Shown here: positions 1 to 5,013 of the stretch, piece by piece
How positions within the stretch are numbered: position 1 is the stretch's first letter
Layout: each line of letters opens with the position of its first letter
Assembly: GCA_035259345.1 (NCBI GenBank)
Contig: DATFWK010000138.1
Span: forward strand, 1-5,853
DNA from: DATFWK01 sp035259345
GTDB taxonomy: Bacteria; Actinomycetota; Thermoleophilia; Miltoncostaeales; Miltoncostaeaceae
Length of the DNA stretch: 5,853 nt
Direction of reading: 5' to 3'
Translations under genes and position numbers: made by a program
The notes under the pieces: model-generated
The model's input: only the letters and a program-made list of their open reading frames with translations
Database searches by the model: none
What the model was told of the DNA's origin: nothing

Positions 1-378
1 GACCATCGGCCGCTCGAGGCCGGCGAACACCGTGCGCCCGTCGTGGTCGATCTCGCTCGTCTTGCCGTGCACCGGCTCGCGGCCGCGCACCACGCGCCCC
101 CCGAAAGCCTGGCCGATCGCCTGGTGGCCCAGGCAGACGCCCAGGATCGGCAGGCGCCCGGCGAAATGGCGGATGGCCTCGACCGAGATGCCGGCGTCGT
201 CCGGCGTCTTCGGGCCCGGCGACACCATGAGGTGCGTCGGCTCGAGTGCCGCGATGCCGTCGAGGTCGATCGCGTCGTGTCGGTGGACGGCCACCTCCGC
301 CCCCAGCTCCGAGAGGTACTGGAAGAGGTTGTAGGTGAAGCTGTCGTAGTTGTCGATCAGGACGACGCGTGCCGCCAT
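1..378 (-). CDS. trpG: Anthranilate synthase component II, glutamine amidotransferase (partial, C-terminus off window)
   Basis: This is the glutaminase subunit that hydrolyses glutamine and passes ammonia to TrpE for anthranilate synthesis in the cytoplasm. The first 126 residues are present; the window edge cuts off the C-terminal part, including the His-Glu of the catalytic triad. The start is typical of TrpG/PabA (VLIDNYDSFTYNLFQYL, residues 6-22). It is followed by the oxyanion-region motif SPGPKTPDDAGIS (53-65) and the nucleophile elbow GVCLGHQAIG (80-89) with catalytic Cys82. HGK (105-107) is also family-typical. Lys57 stands where many TrpG proteins have Cys (SPGPCTP); this position is not catalytic. 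The ATG lies 2 nt after the trpE stop, with only a weak purine stretch before it, so expression is probably coupled to trpE. TrpG and PabA cannot be separated by sequence alone. The adjacent TrpE-type large subunit favours TrpG, though it may also serve folate synthesis. Confidence 0.95.
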   Translation of the reverse strand, partial: MAARVVLIDNYDSFTYNLFQYLSELGAEVAVHRHDAIDLDGIAALEPTHLMVSPGPKTPDDAGISVEAIRHFAGRLPILGVCLGHQAIGQAFGGRVVRGREPVHGKTSEIDHDGRTVFAGLERPMV

Positions 379-380
379 TG

Positions 381-1910
381 TCACCACTCGCTCTGGGCCG
401 CGGCGACCTCGATCGCGCGGAACATCGCGGCCGCCTTGTCCTGGGACTCCTGGTGCTCGCGCTCCGGCACGGAGTCCGCGACCACCCCCGCGCCCGCCTG
501 CACGTACGCCATGCCGCCGCGGCAGAGGATCGTCCGGATCGTGATGCACGTGTCCAGGTCCCCGTCGAACCCGAGCCACCCGACCGCGCCGCCGTAGGGC
601 CCGCGCTTCGTCGGCTCGAGCTCGTCGATGATCTCCATCGCCCGCACCTTCGGCGCCCCCGACAGCGTCCCCGCGGGGAACGCGGCCCGCAGCGCGTCGG
701 TGGCGCAGCGCCCCTCGGCGAGCTCCCCCACCACCGTGCTCTCGATGTGCATCACGTGGCTGTACGTGTGGACCCCCATCAACTCCTTCACGTGCACCGA
801 TCCCGGCCGGCAGACGCGCCCGACGTCGTTGCGGCCCAGGTCCACGAGCATCACGTGCTCGGCGCGCTCCTTCGGGTCGGCCAGGAGCTCCTCGGCGAGC
901 CGCTGGTCGGCCGCCAGCGTCTCCCCGCGCGGGCGGGTGCCGGCGATGGGGTGGGTCTCGACGACGCCGCGGGAGACCTTGACCAGGGTCTCGGGCGACG
1001 AGCCTGCGAGCTGCGCCTCGCCGGTGTCCAGGAAGAACATGTACGGCGACGGGTTGATCGTGCGCAGGCCGCGGTAGACGGCGAACGGGTCGAGCGTCAT
1101 GCGGGCGGCGAAGCGCTGGGACGGCACCACCTGGAACGCGTCGCCCGCGAAGACGTAGTCGCGCACCCGCTGGACGGCGGCCTGGTAGTCCTCGGGCGTG
1201 CGGTTGCACTCGATCGGCCCGATCTCCGGCTCGTCCTGGCGCGGGGGATGCGGCACCGGGCCGCTCAGGCGGCCCTTGAGCTCGGCCAGCGACGACACCG
1301 CCCGCCAGTAGGCCGGCTCGGGGTCGACGTCCGGCTCGAGCACGCACGGGACGACGATCGAGAGCGAGCGGCGCAGGTGGTCGAAGACCACGACCGGCCC
1401 GGTGATCATCACGAACATGTCCGCGACGCCGAGATCGTCGGGCGGGACGTCGGGCAGCCGCTCGACGCGGCGGACCAGGTCGTAGGCGAAGTAGCCGACC
1501 GCCCCGCCGGTGAACGCCAGGTCGCCGGGGGCGGGCGCCATGCCGACCGCGGCGACCGCCTCCTCGACGGCGCCGAAGGGGTCGGACGGGTCCAGCATGC
1601 GGACGGTGCCGTCGTCGTGGCGGATGGCGAGCTCGTCGCCCCGCGCCTCGAGCACCGCCTGCGGGCGGATGCCGAGCATCGAGTAGCGCCCGAGCCGCTG
1701 GCCCTCCTCGGCCGACTCCAGGAGGAAGCACGGGCCGTCGCCGCGGAGCTTCAGGAACGCGCTCACCGGCGTCTCGCAGTCGGCGATCCAGGTGTGCACG
1801 AGCGGCACCTGGCGGTGGCGCCCCGCGAGCGCGCGGACCGCCTCCAGGCCCGGCGCGACGGCGAGCGACGAGCCCTCGCGCCGCGGGACCTCCAGGCGCA
1901 GCGCGCTCAC
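381..1910 (-). CDS. trpE: Anthranilate synthase component I
   Basis: This 509-residue protein converts chorismate plus ammonia to anthranilate, the first committed step of tryptophan synthesis, in complex with TrpG. The N-terminal domain carries the LLES element (63-66) that forms part of the tryptophan feedback site in this family, so allosteric inhibition is likely. The chorismate-binding domain shows GDAFQVVPSQRF (256-267), NPSPYMFFLD (286-295), GSSPE (303-307), PIAGTRPRG (321-329), LVDLGRNDVGRV (355-366), AGTLSGAPKVRAMEII (413-428) and YVQAGAGVVADSVPE (469-483). The PIAGT motif has Ala323, where aminodeoxychorismate synthase PabB usually has Lys (PIKGT); this argues for TrpE over PabB. 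The start is GTG at 1910, whose last two bases lie in the hisIE stop (GTGA overlap). The reading frame stays open further upstream, but that part only mirrors hisIE in another frame. No Shine-Dalgarno sequence is visible, so translational coupling is expected. Length is normal for the family. Confidence 0.97.
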   Translation of the reverse strand: MSALRLEVPRREGSSLAVAPGLEAVRALAGRHRQVPLVHTWIADCETPVSAFLKLRGDGPCFLLESAEEGQRLGRYSMLGIRPQAVLEARGDELAIRHDDGTVRMLDPSDPFGAVEEAVAAVGMAPAPGDLAFTGGAVGYFAYDLVRRVERLPDVPPDDLGVADMFVMITGPVVVFDHLRRSLSIVVPCVLEPDVDPEPAYWRAVSSLAELKGRLSGPVPHPPRQDEPEIGPIECNRTPEDYQAAVQRVRDYVFAGDAFQVVPSQRFAARMTLDPFAVYRGLRTINPSPYMFFLDTGEAQLAGSSPETLVKVSRGVVETHPIAGTRPRGETLAADQRLAEELLADPKERAEHVMLVDLGRNDVGRVCRPGSVHVKELMGVHTYSHVMHIESTVVGELAEGRCATDALRAAFPAGTLSGAPKVRAMEIIDELEPTKRGPYGGAVGWLGFDGDLDTCITIRTILCRGGMAYVQAGAGVVADSVPEREHQESQDKAAAMFRAIEVAAAQSEW

Positions 1911-2551
1911 GCCGGCCGGCGCCGGCTCGCCAGCTCCCGCGCCACCTCGTCGAGGCTGACGCCGGTCGCGCGCCAGAGCACCGCGAGGTGGTAGAGCAGG
2001 TCGGCGCTCTCGTAGACGACCTGGTCGCGCTCCTGGCCCTTGGCCGCGATCGCCACCTCGGTCGCCTCCTCCCCGACCTTCTTGCAGACCGTGTCGATGC
2101 CCTTGGCGAGCACTCGCGCGGTGTGGGAGGCCTCCGGGTCGCCCTCCTCCGCCCGCTGGGCGATGACCCGCTCGAGCTCGGCGAGGACCGTGAAGGGCTC
2201 GCCAACCTCGCCCACGAGCGGCGTGTGGAAGCAGGTCGCCTCGCCCGTGTGGCACGCCACGCCGGTCTGGTCCACGAGCACGACGAGGGCGTCGGCGTCG
2301 CAGTCGAGCAGGATGCCGCGCACGGCCTGCGTGTTGCCGCTGGTCGCGCCCTTGTGCCAGAGCTCCTGCCGCGAGCGGCTCCAGAACCAGGTCTCCCCCG
2401 ACTCGATCGTGCGCTCGAGCGACGCCGGGCTCATCCAGGCGAGCGTCAGCACACGCCCGCTGACGGCGTCCTGGACGACCGCGGGCACGAGGCCGTCCGC
2501 GCCGAACCGAACCCGCTCGACGACCTCACGTGCGGCGGCCGCGGCCTTCAT
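1907..2551 (-). CDS. hisIE: Bifunctional phosphoribosyl-AMP cyclohydrolase / phosphoribosyl-ATP pyrophosphatase
   Basis: This 214-residue fusion carries out the second and third steps of histidine synthesis: PR-ATP to PR-AMP (HisE), then opening of the adenine ring to ProFAR (HisI). The HisI domain occupies about residues 15-115. It has LAWM (37-40), the segment FWSRSRQELWHKGATSGNTQ (56-75), the metal-binding DCDAD (83-87) and three zinc-ligand cysteines, Cys84, Cys100 and Cys107, the last two in ACHTGEATCF. The HisE domain occupies about 120-214. It has the acidic motif KKVGEEATEVAIAAKG (157-172) and ESADLLYHLAVL (181-192), the MazG-like pyrophosphatase signature. The ATG start overlaps the deoC stop (ATGA), and a GAAGG stretch lies 4 nt upstream within the deoC end. 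The domain order is the same as in enterobacterial HisIE. Many actinobacteria instead carry hisI and hisE as separate genes, so the fusion is a useful lineage trait. Cytoplasmic. Confidence 0.96.
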   Translation of the reverse strand: MKAAAAAREVVERVRFGADGLVPAVVQDAVSGRVLTLAWMSPASLERTIESGETWFWSRSRQELWHKGATSGNTQAVRGILLDCDADALVVLVDQTGVACHTGEATCFHTPLVGEVGEPFTVLAELERVIAQRAEEGDPEASHTARVLAKGIDTVCKKVGEEATEVAIAAKGQERDQVVYESADLLYHLAVLWRATGVSLDEVARELASRRRPA

Positions 2552-3240
2552 GCGACCTTCTGGAGCTCCCGCATGATCTTGACCGCCGAGCTCGTGCCGA
2601 GCCGCGAGGCGCCGGCGTTGATCATCGCCTCGGCCTGCTCGAGCGTGCGGATGCCGCCCGAGGCCTTCACGCCGACGTTCTCAGGAAGCGCCTCGCGCAT
2701 CAGCTCGACGTCCTGGACGGTCGCCTGCGTGCCGACGCCGGTGGCCGTCTTGGCGAAGTCGGCGCCGGCGTCGTTGACGATCTTGCAGGCCAGGCGCTTC
2801 AGCTTGTCGTCCAGATAAGGTGCCTCGATGATGACCTTCACGAGCACGGCGCCGCGGGCGTCGTTGACGGCGCGGGACTGGACGGCCTTCACGAGCGTCG
2901 CGAGCTCGGTGCGGACGAACCCGAAGTCGCCGGAGCGCAGCGCGGGCACGTTCATCACGACGTCGATCTCGTCCGCCCCGTTCGACACCGCGTGCTCGGC
3001 CGCCGCGATCTTGCTGCCCGGGAGCTCGGCGCCGTAGGGGAAGGCGACCACGGTGCCGACCTTGACGTCGCAGCCGCGCAGCTCGTCGACCAGGAGCGGC
3101 AGGAAGATCGGGAAGGAGCACACGGACGCGAAGTGATGCTCGCGCGCCTCCTCGCAGACCCGCTGGATGTCCGCCTGCGTTGCCCGCACGTCGAGGAGCG
3201 TGTGGTCGATCGTCTTGGCGAGCTCCTCGGGCTGGATCAG
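2548..3240 (-). CDS. deoC: Deoxyribose-phosphate aldolase (start uncertain)
   Basis: DeoC cleaves 2-deoxyribose-5-phosphate to acetaldehyde and glyceraldehyde-3-phosphate in deoxynucleoside catabolism. With the start used here the protein has 230 residues, normal for the short bacterial form. It shows IDHTLLD (11-17), the core strand EIDVVMNVPALRSGD (91-105) with probable catalytic Asp93, VLVKVIIEAPYL (132-143), DFAKTATG (161-168) with the Schiff-base Lys164, and GVKASGGIRT (190-199) with proton-relay Lys192. The phosphate-site segment is SRLGTSSAV (212-220). The start is problematic. The homologous region begins near a CTG codon at 3240, preceded by GGGAG. The only ordinary in-frame start that keeps IDHTLL is an ATG at 3288. 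That would add 17 residues rich in Arg and lie across a -10-like TATACT. A one-base change in the C run just upstream would instead fuse in an 8-codon upstream ORF. It is the first clear gene of the operon and overlaps hisIE by 4 nt. Confidence 0.94.
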   Translation of the reverse strand: MIQPEELAKTIDHTLLDVRATQADIQRVCEEAREHHFASVCSFPIFLPLLVDELRGCDVKVGTVVAFPYGAELPGSKIAAAEHAVSNGADEIDVVMNVPALRSGDFGFVRTELATLVKAVQSRAVNDARGAVLVKVIIEAPYLDDKLKRLACKIVNDAGADFAKTATGVGTQATVQDVELMREALPENVGVKASGGIRTLEQAEAMINAGASRLGTSSAVKIMRELQKVA

Positions 3241-3263
3241 GGGTCTCCCGCACCGGAGGTCAT
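3237..3263 (-). other. Candidate 8-codon leader ORF, or true deoC N-terminus if a base is missing
   Basis: An ATG at 3263 opens a tiny frame encoding MTSGAGDP and then TGA. The ATG lies 7 nt after a TATACT box, which is the distance expected for a leaderless transcript starting at the ATG. The TGA overlaps the CTG that begins the deoC homology as CTGA, the same geometry as the ATGA and GTGA junctions later in the operon. Seen directly: frame, spacing and overlap. Inferred: it may couple ribosomes into deoC. Alternatively, one extra C in the CCCC run would fuse it to deoC as MTSGAGDPLIQPEEL. Expression is untested. Confidence 0.35.
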
Positions 3264-3270
3264 CGCGGCG

Positions 3271-3276
3271 AGTATA
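3271..3276 (-). promoter_or_regulatory. Candidate -10 element for the deoC-hisIE-trpEG operon
   Basis: TATACT on the minus strand matches the TATAAT consensus at five of six positions and stands out in this GC-rich DNA. It is 7 nt upstream of the ATG at 3263. No convincing TTGACA-like -35 is visible, which is common for actinobacterial housekeeping promoters. The next upstream gene is divergent, so the operon needs a promoter in this gap. Confidence 0.5.
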
Positions 3277-3278
3277 CC
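3273..3278 (+). promoter_or_regulatory. Weak candidate -10 element for the Fpg-family gene
   Basis: TATACC lies on the plus strand over the same palindromic GTATAC as the minus-strand TATACT box. A transcript starting near 3285 would leave a leader of about 14 nt before the GTG at 3299. The last base departs from the TANNNT pattern and no -35 is seen, so this is only a possibility. Confidence 0.2.
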
Positions 3279-3298
3279 GAGACTGCATTTTCCGGCCC

Positions 3299-4147
3299 GT
3301 GCCTGAGCTGCCCGAGCTGGAGGCCCTTGCGGAGGGCCTGACGGCCGCCACGGAGGGGCGCGAGATCGCCGCGGTGCAGGCCTGGCAGCCGGCCGTCCTC
3401 AAGACCGCCGACCCGCCGCTCGAGGCGCTCGAGGGGCGCAGGCTGGACGGCGTCTGGCGCCGCGGGAAGATCCTCGGCATCGACGCGGGCGAGCTGGTGC
3501 TGCTCGTCCACCTGATGCAGGGCGGGCGGCTCGGGCTCGCCCCGGCCCCCGACCGCCGGCCCGCGCGCACCACGGCGCTCGCCCTCCGCCTCGACGGCGG
3601 CGAGGAGCTGCGCCTGCGCGAGGCGGCGACCGAGCACCGGGCGAGCGCCCATCTCCTGCGCGCCGGCGAGGTCGCGTCCCATCCGCAGCTCGCGGCCCTG
3701 GGGCCGGAGCCGGTCGGCCTCCCGCCGGCCGAGTGGCGGGAGCGGCTCGCCGAGCGCCCGGCGCGGCTCCACTCCGCGCTGCGCGACGGCCGGCGCGTCG
3801 CCGGCATCGGCCGCGCGTACACGAGCGACATCATGTGGGCCGGGCGCCTCGCGCCGTTCGCGCGGACGGACCGCATGACGGACGAGGAGTACGAGCGCCT
3901 GGCGGCCGCGGCCGACCTCGTCCTCACCCAGGCGCTCGAGCGGGCCCGCGGGGCGATCACGACCAACCTCCCGGACCGCGAGCGCCGCGTCACCGCCGTG
4001 CACGGCCACCACGGCGAGCCCTGCCTGCGCTGCGGGCGGCGCCTCGAGCGGGTCTCGTTCGAGGGCTACGACCTCGTGTACTGCCCGGACTGCCAGACCG
4101 GCGGGCGCCTGTACGCCGACCGGCGGACGAGCCGCTTCCTGCGCTGA
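3299..4147 (+). CDS. Fpg/Nei-family DNA glycosylase, divergent
   Basis: This is a base-excision repair enzyme of the formamidopyrimidine-DNA glycosylase fold, 282 residues, a usual length. The GTG start gives VPELPELE, so after initiator processing Pro2 is the catalytic amine and Glu3 the acid. Earlier in-frame starts would lie antisense inside deoC. Lys57 in RRGK matches the conserved beta-domain lysine. The helix-two-turn-helix covers about 154-188, and the zinc finger has Cys242, Cys245, Cys262 and Cys265, ending CPDCQTGG. Several usual features are missing. The DPRRFG-type loop is replaced by LREAATEHRA (106-115). HLGMSG is replaced by HLMQGG (71-76). The Asn of GIGN is Arg172. The zinc-finger Arg five residues before the third Cys is Tyr257. 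From memory of the family, some actinobacterial Fpg-like proteins share the TEAGT-type loop and the C-terminal ADRR-SR-L pattern, so it probably belongs to or near that group. Substrate (8-oxoguanine, oxidised pyrimidine, abasic site) cannot be assigned. No clear ribosome binding site is seen. Confidence 0.9.
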   Translation: MPELPELEALAEGLTAATEGREIAAVQAWQPAVLKTADPPLEALEGRRLDGVWRRGKILGIDAGELVLLVHLMQGGRLGLAPAPDRRPARTTALALRLDGGEELRLREAATEHRASAHLLRAGEVASHPQLAALGPEPVGLPPAEWRERLAERPARLHSALRDGRRVAGIGRAYTSDIMWAGRLAPFARTDRMTDEEYERLAAAADLVLTQALERARGAITTNLPDRERRVTAVHGHHGEPCLRCGRRLERVSFEGYDLVYCPDCQTGGRLYADRRTSRFLR

Positions 4148-4161
4148 GCCCGGGCCCGGGC
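4148..4161 (+). repeat. GC-only palindrome between convergent genes
   Basis: A 14-bp perfect palindrome, GCCCGGGCCCGGGC, starts right after the glycosylase stop codon, in the 21-bp gap before the stop of the convergent dioxygenase gene. It has no spacer loop and no T-run, so it is a poor intrinsic terminator. It may still pause or separate the two converging transcripts. Confidence 0.3.
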
Positions 4162-4168
4162 CGGAGCC

Positions 4169-4897
4169 TCAGGCCAGCTGGACCCCCATGGTGATCGAGC
4201 CGAGGTAGCGGCTGCCGCTGCGGCGGACGGCCAGCGTCGAGCGCTTGCCTCCGTTGCGGTAGATCGCGTCGTCGGGGTTGCGCACCTGCCGCGCCCCACG
4301 CCGGCTGTAGGGCGAGCGCTTGAAGACCGCGTCCGTGAGCGCGTCCGAGAAGTAGAGCTGGCCGGTGTGGACGACGTCACCGGCCACGTGCACCTTGACG
4401 TGGATGTGCACGGCCCGCCCCGGATACCAGCCGGGGTAGATGGTCGTGAAGCGGGCCACGCCCCGCGCGTCGGTCCGCTGCACGCCGCGCAGGAAGGTGC
4501 GGTTGCCGGAGCCGGCCCCGAAGCCCGAGTACGCGCCGGACGCATCGGCGTGCCAGATGTCCACCGACGCGTTCCGCACCGGACGGCAGCTCGAGGCGTC
4601 GACGACCGACAGGCTGAGGTCCAGCGGCGCGCCGGGCTTGCCCTCCGTGATGTCGCGCCGCACGCGCTCGTTCGGGATGTAGAACGGGCCCTCGGTCTGC
4701 TCCGGCGCCAGCACGCAGCTGACGGCTCCCGAGGCGACGCCGGCCGGTCCGCCGCCGGGGGGCGCGAGCGCCTCCCAGCCCGCGGCGGCCAGGCCGCCGG
4801 CCACCAGGCCGCCGAAGCCGAGCAGCGACCTGCGGCGGGTCAGCCGGGGCTCCGCCGGCGCGGCGTCGACGTCGTGCGGATGGGTGCGCTCGTCCAT
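4169..4897 (-). CDS. Tat-exported intradiol ring-cleavage dioxygenase
   Basis: This 242-residue protein resembles non-haem Fe(III) catechol/protocatechuate dioxygenases, which split the aromatic ring between two hydroxyl groups. Residues 20-28 read TRRRSLLGF, a twin-arginine motif, followed by a Gly/Ala-rich hydrophobic stretch to about 40, so export folded through Tat is likely. The catalytic domain starts with the family motif PEQTEGPFY (65-73). The four iron ligands are recognisable: Tyr123 in DIWHADASGAYS, Tyr158 in YPGWYPGR, and His164 and His166 in HIHVKV, with Arg161 beside them. Cys61 and Cys104 could form a disulfide after export. The ATG at 4897 was chosen because the Tat signal follows it at normal distance; an ATG at 4993 would add 32 unlikely residues reaching into the divergent promoter region. 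Secreted members of this family are known in actinobacteria, for example Streptomyces SACTE_2871, a catechol dioxygenase carrying a chitin-binding domain. No such binding domain is present here, and the substrate is unknown. Confidence 0.92.
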   Translation of the reverse strand: MDERTHPHDVDAAPAEPRLTRRRSLLGFGGLVAGGLAAAGWEALAPPGGGPAGVASGAVSCVLAPEQTEGPFYIPNERVRRDITEGKPGAPLDLSLSVVDASSCRPVRNASVDIWHADASGAYSGFGAGSGNRTFLRGVQRTDARGVARFTTIYPGWYPGRAVHIHVKVHVAGDVVHTGQLYFSDALTDAVFKRSPYSRRGARQVRNPDDAIYRNGGKRSTLAVRRSGSRYLGSITMGVQLA

Positions 4898-4905
4898 GAC
4901 GCGGG

Positions 4906-4911
4906 AGCGTA
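4906..4911 (-). promoter_or_regulatory. Candidate -10 element for the dioxygenase gene, possibly leaderless
   Basis: TACGCT on the minus strand fits TANNNT and ends 8 nt before the dioxygenase ATG. No Shine-Dalgarno sequence precedes that ATG, so a leaderless transcript is plausible. No clear -35 is seen. The layout resembles the TATACT-to-ATG spacing in front of deoC. Confidence 0.3.
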
Positions 4912-4934
4912 TCCGCAGCCGATGAGAAACGGCT

Positions 4935-4960
4935 GGGAATAGCGAGCGCCGCGTGGCGTC
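4935..4960 (+). promoter_or_regulatory. Candidate ECF-type promoter (GGGAAT, 17 nt, GTC) for the secreted protein gene
   Basis: GGGAAT at 4935-4940 is followed after 17 nt by GTC at 4958-4960. This resembles promoters of extracytoplasmic-function sigma factors such as Streptomyces SigR (GGGAAT and GTT). It would give a leader of roughly 45 nt before the ATG at 5014. That leader contains a small hairpin, CTCTC (4965-4969) with GAGAG (4977-4981). The match is short and could be chance. Confidence 0.25.
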
Positions 4961-4998
4961 TCTTCTCTCGGGCGCGGAGAGCGCCGCAACCAACGAGC

Positions 4999-5004
4999 AA
5001 GGAG
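4999..5004 (+). promoter_or_regulatory. Ribosome binding site deciding the secreted protein start
   Basis: AAGGAG lies 9 nt before the ATG at 5014, near-ideal spacing. An in-frame ATG at 5005 directly abuts this site and is therefore too close to be used, so translation is placed at 5014. It is the clearest Shine-Dalgarno sequence in the window, suggesting strong expression. Confidence 0.8.
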
Positions 5005-5013
5005 ATGTTCCCC

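Noticed and set aside
369..1994. A 541-codon open frame on the plus strand opposite trpE
   Set aside because: It is antisense to a clear trpE, its product is a low-complexity Arg/Ala/His/Gly-rich string with no motif, and long spurious antisense frames are expected at this GC content.
1988..2818. A 276-codon plus-strand frame opposite hisIE and deoC
   Set aside because: It runs across two real genes and their junction, lacks any recognisable domain, and mirrors the codon pattern of the minus-strand genes.
3255..3260. GGAGGT on the plus strand, looking like a strong ribosome binding site
   Set aside because: No plus-strand start codon lies at a suitable distance; the glycosylase GTG is about 40 bp away.
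3260..4012. A 250-codon minus-strand frame opposite the glycosylase gene
   Set aside because: The plus-strand frame has conserved Fpg motifs across its length; the opposite frame gives biased low-complexity sequence only.
4148..4161. GC palindrome considered as an intrinsic terminator
   Set aside because: It has no loop bases and no T-run, so it is listed only as a repeat; the hairpin at 5701-5725 is a far better terminator candidate.
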